NCBI GenBank assembly: GCA_009843525.1
Contig: VYDH01000024.1
Span: forward strand, 1 to 48,552
DNA: 48,552 nt
Source: Acidimicrobiales bacterium
Lineage (GTDB): Bacteria > Actinomycetota > Acidimicrobiia > Acidimicrobiales > Poriferisodalaceae
Reading direction: 5' to 3'
In this document: one piece after another, positions 44,414-48,552 of the stretch
How the letters are laid out: each line of letters starts with the position of its first letter
Numbering within the stretch: the stretch's first letter is position 1
Position numbers and translations under genes: made by a program
Notes under the pieces: generated by a model
Database searches by the model: none
Seen by the model: only the letters and a program-made list of their open reading frames with translations
Told to the model about the DNA's origin: nothing

Positions 44414-44634
44414 GCCTCTATGCGGGCACGGGCGGCGGCCAGCTCGTCTTCAGAGAACGAACCGTGTTCGGCTTCCCATTCCGACAGCACGTCGCGAAGC
44501 CCTCGGCTGGCGAGTCGACGACGTGCTGCGTCGGCGATCCACGAAGACACGTTCTGGGCGTCTGCTTCTGCGGCTGCACGCACGGCCTCAGCGAGCTCGG
44601 CCTGGAGCGAGACGGTCACTCGTTCGGTCGCCAT
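44410..44634 (-). CDS. Ribbon-helix-helix antitoxin, VapB type
   Basis: A 74-residue antitoxin. The N-terminal ATERVTVSLQAELAEAVRAAA reads as a ribbon-helix-helix DNA-binding unit, followed by an acidic C-terminal tail (DVLSEWEAEHGSFSEDEL) that would wrap the toxin. ATG 44634 is 6 bases after TATGAT, a leaderless promoter; an in-frame ATG at 44655 lies upstream of that box and is excluded on this reasoning. The toxin gene overlaps its stop. Confidence 0.85.
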   Translation of the reverse strand: MATERVTVSLQAELAEAVRAAAEADAQNVSSWIADAARRRLASRGLRDVLSEWEAEHGSFSEDELAAARARIEA

Positions 44635-44640
44635 GGGATG

Positions 44641-44658
44641 ATCATACAATTTCATACA
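44641..44658. promoter_or_regulatory. VapB operator: CATACA direct repeat over the -10 box
   Basis: CATACA occurs at 44643-44648 and again at 44653-44658, ten bases apart, one helical turn. On the minus strand the first copy overlaps the -10 box TATGAT (44641-44646). Repeats of this spacing suit cooperative binding of ribbon-helix-helix dimers. Confidence 0.55.
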
Positions 44659-44740
44659 GCACCCCGTCCGCGCAGCGCCGCCAGGGAACGTAGCTGTCCC
44701 GAGCCACTTCGCCGCATGACTTTTTTGGAGGCCGGCGGCC

Positions 44741-45154
44741 TCAAACGTTGGCCACCGCCGGTCGGGTCGTCAGCAGGTCCTGGCACAGCAGGCCGGCGTC
44801 TCGATGGCGGTGCATCTCGGGGTAGTCGGCATGGTTGAGGGTGGCGATGAAAGCCGCCCGGTTGGGGAAGTGCATGATCAGCACGGCATCCCAGTCGCCC
44901 TGCCCGATGAAGTAGCGCTCACCATGCCCGTAGAGCAGGCAGGTTCCGCCGACTTCGGCCGCTGCAGCCCGGAAGGCGTCGACGTAGCGCTGGTAGGCGT
45001 CGACACCGGTCTCATCGTTGTCATGTTCGGGTTCGTCAGGCCCATAGTTGGCCTTGACTCGGAACTTCAGCAGGTTGACCTGCGCGATGGGACCGTCATA
45101 GGGGTCATCGCGGAAGGAGCGGAACTGGTCGGCGGTGGGCTGCATTGCAGGCAT
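44741..45154 (-). CDS. DUF1330-like small protein
   Basis: A 137-residue protein resembling the dimeric alpha+beta-barrel DUF1330 group: IAQVNLLKFRVKANY, a middle helix DAYQRYVDAFRAAAAEVGG and WDAVLIMHFPNRAAFIATLNHADY. GAGG 5 bases upstream supports ATG 45154. It follows the flavin monooxygenase gene on the same strand with about 70 bases between. No catalytic residue can be assigned. Confidence 0.75.
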   Translation of the reverse strand: MPAMQPTADQFRSFRDDPYDGPIAQVNLLKFRVKANYGPDEPEHDNDETGVDAYQRYVDAFRAAAAEVGGTCLLYGHGERYFIGQGDWDAVLIMHFPNRAAFIATLNHADYPEMHRHRDAGLLCQDLLTTRPAVANV

Positions 45155-45224
45155 GGCACCTCACTTGTGATTTCAGGGCGAGTTTCAGTCTCTCGTACGT
45201 CGTCTCGGGCGGCCGGCGTGTGGT

Positions 45225-46403
45225 TCACACCAGGAACCTGGTGGTGGGCTGGTCGAGCAGCAGCCGTCCGTAGTCGGCGTAGCGGATCTCGCGGTCGAAG
45301 ATGAGGTGATTGGCGCCTGTGGTGATGTCGCGCAGCGCTCGCTGGATGGGATTGTCCAGCCGGCTGCCGCTGGCACCAGTGACCGAGCAGATGTCGCGCA
45401 CCGCGTCGCGGCACATGTACACGGCGTGCGTCAGGCGCGACAGCCAGATGCTGCGAGTCTCGAAGGACGCGCTGTTGCGTTGTGCCATCACATCGGCCAG
45501 CACGTCACGGAACATGAGCTCAGCTGCGTCGATGGACAGCGCGGCGCGTGCAGCGATCGCCGGCTTGCCCTGATCGCGCTCGGGGCCGCCGACACCGATC
45601 TCATTCGCCGCGATCTTGGCTTTGGTCTGCGAGCGGTACTCCTCCAAGGCCATCTGGGCCGCCCCCAGCATGGGGAGCCCGGCAGCGAAACCGAGCACGG
45701 GAATCAGCGGCGTGCGATACAGCTCTCCTGGGTGAACCCGGGTGGACTCACCGGCCGCATTCATCAGCCCAACCATCGAGACGACCCGATCGGCGGGTAC
45801 GAAGACGTCCTCGACGCGGATGTCCCACGAGCCGGTGCCGCACAGGCCCATCACGTACCAGGTGTCGACGGGCTCGACGTCGTCAGGCGGCACGGCGAAG
45901 AAGTTCGGCAGGACTCGCCCGTCGCCCTCGTCGACCATCGCTCCCACCAGCACCCAGTCGGCATGGATGATGCCTGTTCCCCATTGCCACTGACCGTCAA
46001 GCCGGTAGCCGCCTTCGACGGCGGTCGCCCTGCCGCCCCCGGCGTTCAGCGTGGCAGGCGCCAGGATGAACTGACGCTCGGCGAAGACTTCCTTCTGGAA
46101 GCTCTCCGGATAGCCGCACATCCAGAAGTTGTGCTCGATGTAGAACGAGATCAGCCAGCCCATCGAGGCGTCGGCGCGAGACAGCATCAGCGTCACTTCG
46201 AAGAAGGTGTCGAGGTCGGCTTCGTGGCCGCCGTAGGCCCTCGGAACCATGAGTGCGAACAGCCCGCTGTCTCGGACGGCGTCGATCACCCTGTCGAGGG
46301 GGCGCCGCGCCAGCTCCGCCTCGCGAGCGGTCTCGCGCAGCAGCGGCGCGAGCTCGTTTGCGGCATCGACCAGCTCGGCAGCGCTCATCGGGGAGTTGGT
46401 CAT
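45225..46403 (-). CDS. Flavin-dependent monooxygenase, HsaA/HpaB acyl-CoA dehydrogenase-like type
   Basis: A 392-residue group D flavin monooxygenase oxygenase component with the acyl-CoA dehydrogenase fold. ALMVPRAYGGHEADLDTFFEV, LSRADASMGWLISFY, GGYRLDGQWQWGTGI and MGLCGTGSWDIRVEDVFVPADRV are typical of HsaA, DszC and related aromatic hydroxylases, and the C-terminal ACAD catalytic Glu motif is absent. It needs FMNH2 or FADH2 from a separate reductase. The substrate may be a phenol or a heteroaromatic. Confidence 0.88.
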   Translation of the reverse strand: MTNSPMSAAELVDAANELAPLLRETAREAELARRPLDRVIDAVRDSGLFALMVPRAYGGHEADLDTFFEVTLMLSRADASMGWLISFYIEHNFWMCGYPESFQKEVFAERQFILAPATLNAGGGRATAVEGGYRLDGQWQWGTGIIHADWVLVGAMVDEGDGRVLPNFFAVPPDDVEPVDTWYVMGLCGTGSWDIRVEDVFVPADRVVSMVGLMNAAGESTRVHPGELYRTPLIPVLGFAAGLPMLGAAQMALEEYRSQTKAKIAANEIGVGGPERDQGKPAIAARAALSIDAAELMFRDVLADVMAQRNSASFETRSIWLSRLTHAVYMCRDAVRDICSVTGASGSRLDNPIQRALRDITTGANHLIFDREIRYADYGRLLLDQPTTRFLV

Positions 46404-46546
46404 GGCGCGCTCCGGTGGTTCGGCTCAACCCTGCAACGGCGAGCGGAACGCCTCGTCACCGCTCGCCGGGCCGACGGCGGCCACCGTAGCTGGGCCCAGT
46501 TGACCAAGCGCGGGAGCCGGTGGGCTCGGCAGACTACGACCAACGC

Positions 46547-47320
46547 ATGGAACGCTGGGATCGGACAATGCTTGATCACTCCGAACGGGTCGCGGCAGCG
46601 CGGTCGGCCATCGACTACATCTGCGGCCGCAGTGACGTGGAGCAGGCGGCGCCGGTCCCGAACTGCCCGGGCTGGACGGTGTACAACGCTGCGTCGCACA
46701 TCGGCCGGGTGTCCATTGCGTGGGAAGAGATGATGACCTCGGCGCCGGAGGATCCCGAGTCTCGAGTACGGGGGTATGAGCGTGCCAGTCTCAAGCCGAC
46801 CGGAACCTCGACGGCAGAACTCGCAACGTGGTCCCACGCAGCCATCGATCAGCTCACCGACGACCTCGACCGGCGCTGCTACTTCTCGATGGCCGGAGGC
46901 GAAGGCAACCCGCGGCTGTGGGCTTGGCACGCGGCCTCCGAGCTCGGCATGCATCGCCTCGACGTCGAGGCGGCGCTGGGCCACGAGCACTCCATGACGC
47001 CGTCGCAAGCACTCGACGCCGCCCACTACACATGCCAGTTCTTCCTGCAAGCGATGCGCCGCGTGCTTGAGCGAGACCCCGGCGGGCTCACCGCCCGGCT
47101 CGTTGGCTCCGGCGGCGAACCGGGCAGTGTGACCATCGAGCCGCTGCCCGAGTCCGAGTCGCCTGCGTCAGTGGTGATCGAGGGCCCGCCGATCCAAGTG
47201 CTGCTCGGCCTCTGGGGCCGACCGCACTCAGGTGTCGAAGTGACCGACGGCGACCCCGCGGTCTGGCAGCAATGGCGAGCCATGCCCAGCGAGGCCTTCC
47301 AGTTCGGCACCTGGGACTGA
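46547..47320 (+). CDS. Maleylpyruvate isomerase family protein, mycothiol-dependent type
   Basis: A 257-residue protein of the TIGR03083-type family. The metal-site and domain landmarks are VPNCPGWTVYNAASHIGRV and LWAWHAASELGMHRLDVEAALG, followed by a C-terminal MDMPI-like domain. Such enzymes use mycothiol, a thiol of actinobacteria. The start is uncertain: ATG 46547, GTG 46520 (GGGAG upstream) and ATG 46568 are all possible. It is divergent from the HsaA-like monooxygenase. Confidence 0.85.
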   Translation: MERWDRTMLDHSERVAAARSAIDYICGRSDVEQAAPVPNCPGWTVYNAASHIGRVSIAWEEMMTSAPEDPESRVRGYERASLKPTGTSTAELATWSHAAIDQLTDDLDRRCYFSMAGGEGNPRLWAWHAASELGMHRLDVEAALGHEHSMTPSQALDAAHYTCQFFLQAMRRVLERDPGGLTARLVGSGGEPGSVTIEPLPESESPASVVIEGPPIQVLLGLWGRPHSGVEVTDGDPAVWQQWRAMPSEAFQFGTWD

Positions 47321-47414
47321 CGACCCGTCTGGGCCGTCTGCGCTTCCGGCGCCCCCAGCCGACTGCAAGCGGCATGATTGCGATGCACCACGAGCTCCAA
47401 GGAGTCGACGCAAC

Positions 47415-48332
47415 GTGACGTTGTTCCCGCACCACGGCGATGCGGCCACTCGTCTTCGGGAGTTGCTGCGTTCGGCAGCGGAGACCGAGACGATTGTCCA
47501 GGCACCCGGGTGCTTCGACGGGTTGTCGGCCCGGCTGCTGGAGCAAGCGGGGTTCGAGGCCGGATTCCTCGGCGGGTTCTCTGTGGCGGCGGCTCGGCTC
47601 GGCCTGCCTGATGTCGGCCTGCTCAGCTACGGCGAGATGGTCGATCAGGCCCGCAGTGTGTGCGCGGCGACGTCGCTCCCGATCATCGGCGACGGCGACA
47701 CCGGCTACGGCAATCCGATCAACGCCGAACGGACGCTGCTGGGCTACGCGCAAGCGGGCTTGGCGTGCCTGATGATCGAGGACCAAGTGTGGCCGAAGCG
47801 CTGCGGCCATACGGCGGGCAAGGAAGTGGTGGACCGCAGCGAGGCGGTGCAACGGATCCGGGCGTGTGTGCGCACCCGCACCGAGCATGGTCTCGACATT
47901 CTCGTCATGGCGCGCACCGATGCGGTCGCGACCCACGGACTGGACGAGGCCTTGTGGCGTGCAGAAGCCTTCGCAGAAGCAGGCGCCGATATCACCTTCG
48001 TGGAGGCACTGGAGACCCCCGAGCAGATGGAGCGCTACTGCGCCAAGGTGCCAAGCCACAAGACCGTCAACCTGGTGGAGGATGGCAGAACGCCATGGCT
48101 GAGCCCGACCGCGCTCGCCGAGATCGGCTATTCGCTCGTGATCTACCCGGTGTCGCTGCTGCTGGCTGGCATCACGGCAATGAGCGGCGCGGCGGGCAAT
48201 CTCGCGATCAGCGGCGACACCGGCGGGCCCCGAGCGACGTTCGACGAAGCCCGGAATCTCGTCGGCTGGGCCGACTACGAGGAACGCATGCGAACACTGA
48301 GCACCGAAGAGAGTCCCGGAAGCAGCGTCTGA
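47415..48332 (+). CDS. Isocitrate lyase/PEP mutase family enzyme
   Basis: A 305-residue barrel enzyme of the isocitrate lyase superfamily. IGDGDTGYGN (Asp93, Asp95) binds Mg, and the catalytic loop reads PKRCGH (Lys128, Cys130, His132), as in 2-methylisocitrate lyase and oxaloacetate decarboxylase types. The C-terminal NLVEDGRTPWLSPTALAEIGY is usual. GTG 47415 has AGGAG 11 bases upstream. The exact substrate is not readable; the ring-cleavage genes around would yield short acids it could use. Confidence 0.88.
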   Translation: MTLFPHHGDAATRLRELLRSAAETETIVQAPGCFDGLSARLLEQAGFEAGFLGGFSVAAARLGLPDVGLLSYGEMVDQARSVCAATSLPIIGDGDTGYGNPINAERTLLGYAQAGLACLMIEDQVWPKRCGHTAGKEVVDRSEAVQRIRACVRTRTEHGLDILVMARTDAVATHGLDEALWRAEAFAEAGADITFVEALETPEQMERYCAKVPSHKTVNLVEDGRTPWLSPTALAEIGYSLVIYPVSLLLAGITAMSGAAGNLAISGDTGGPRATFDEARNLVGWADYEERMRTLSTEESPGSSV

Positions 48333-48552
48333 GACATCTGCCCTGCCCAACTGTTCTCGACATTCAAAATCACTGGATAGTGCTGAGACTGATCAGGTAG
48401 ACCTCGTGCCGCTATGGCGCAGCGACTCGGGCGAATCCCTGGACACCTCGAACCGGCAACTCAGGGAAATAATCTGGCTAGTCAGCAAACTAGTGTTCTG
48501 AGTTGTTAGTTGGTCGCGATTTTGTGGCGGTTGCGCCATCATTGGGTCCTGG
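48333..48552. other. Less GC-rich tail, no gene recognised
   Basis: About 220 bases after the last gene, less GC-rich than the rest. The inverted pair ATGGCGCA (48414-48421) and TGCGCCAT (48532-48539) and the repeats CTAGT/ACTAG near 48480 are present. A short frame from ATG 48414 closes after about 32 codons. I assign no function. Confidence 0.4.

Noticed and set aside
44727..44742. Intrinsic terminator at the GAGGCC/GGCCTC hairpin
   Set aside because: The T-run precedes the hairpin on the plus strand, and the minus strand has an A-run after it, so neither direction fits.
48414..48539. Insertion-sequence ends from the ATGGCGCA/TGCGCCAT inverted pair
   Set aside because: Only 8 bp, about 110 bases apart, with no transposase or target duplication.
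1..48552. CRISPR array, rRNA gene, prophage or integrase
   Set aside because: No regularly spaced repeats, rRNA segments or integrase/phage structural genes were seen on either strand.

Overview
The window is high-GC DNA with short intergenic gaps, many 4-base stop/start overlaps (ATGA, GTGA) and several starts that lie 6-8 bases after a TANNNT box with no ribosome binding site (leaderless genes). With two mycothiol-type maleylpyruvate isomerase family proteins, CoxLSM-type molybdenum hydroxylase genes and paired acyl-CoA dehydrogenases, this points to an actinobacterium, perhaps an Acidimicrobiia member. The phylum call is inference from gene content and style; no rRNA or ribosomal protein gene is present.

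Layout. 0.4-4.1 kb: a one-protein two-component system (kinase, receiver and DNA-binding domain fused) divergent from a secreted His/Cys-rich protein, then an unusual tRNA with a CAU anticodon. 4.3-17.4 kb: a catabolic block with a Rieske oxygenase and a glutamine-synthetase-like ligase; a type IV (AbiE-like) toxin-antitoxin pair beside a truncated copy of a molybdenum hydroxylase gene; two acyl-CoA dehydrogenases; and on the minus strand a tightly coupled five-gene operon (Rieske oxygenase, NicX/M29-like enzyme, CoxM, CoxS, CoxL). This suggests oxidation of an N-heterocycle or aromatic amine.

18.3-29.6 kb: a metal-homeostasis region. It holds a COG0523 GTPase with a WD40 partner, GTP cyclohydrolase II, a Fur/Zur-type repressor, a FecBCD-type ABC importer with a small thioredoxin-fold ferredoxin, and a MogA-type molybdopterin enzyme. 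Four related palindromic boxes of Fur/Zur type (near 18360, 24192, 28842 and 28918) tie these genes into a candidate local regulon. General catabolic hydrolases and an iron-type alcohol dehydrogenase are interspersed.

29.6-48.5 kb: uridine phosphorylase with an enolase-superfamily enzyme; a peroxiredoxin-like gene with an in-frame TGA exactly where the first Cys of its CxxC motif belongs, followed by a hairpin that fits the bacterial SECIS model (a selenoprotein candidate, the most notable finding); an oligopeptide/nickel-type ABC operon with a permease-ATPase fusion; an M28-like peptidase and sulfatase pair; an NtaA/DszA-type flavin monooxygenase; a VapBC pair; and several further catabolic enzymes.

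All product names rest on motif reading and recalled family resemblance. No database search, fold prediction or alignment was run.
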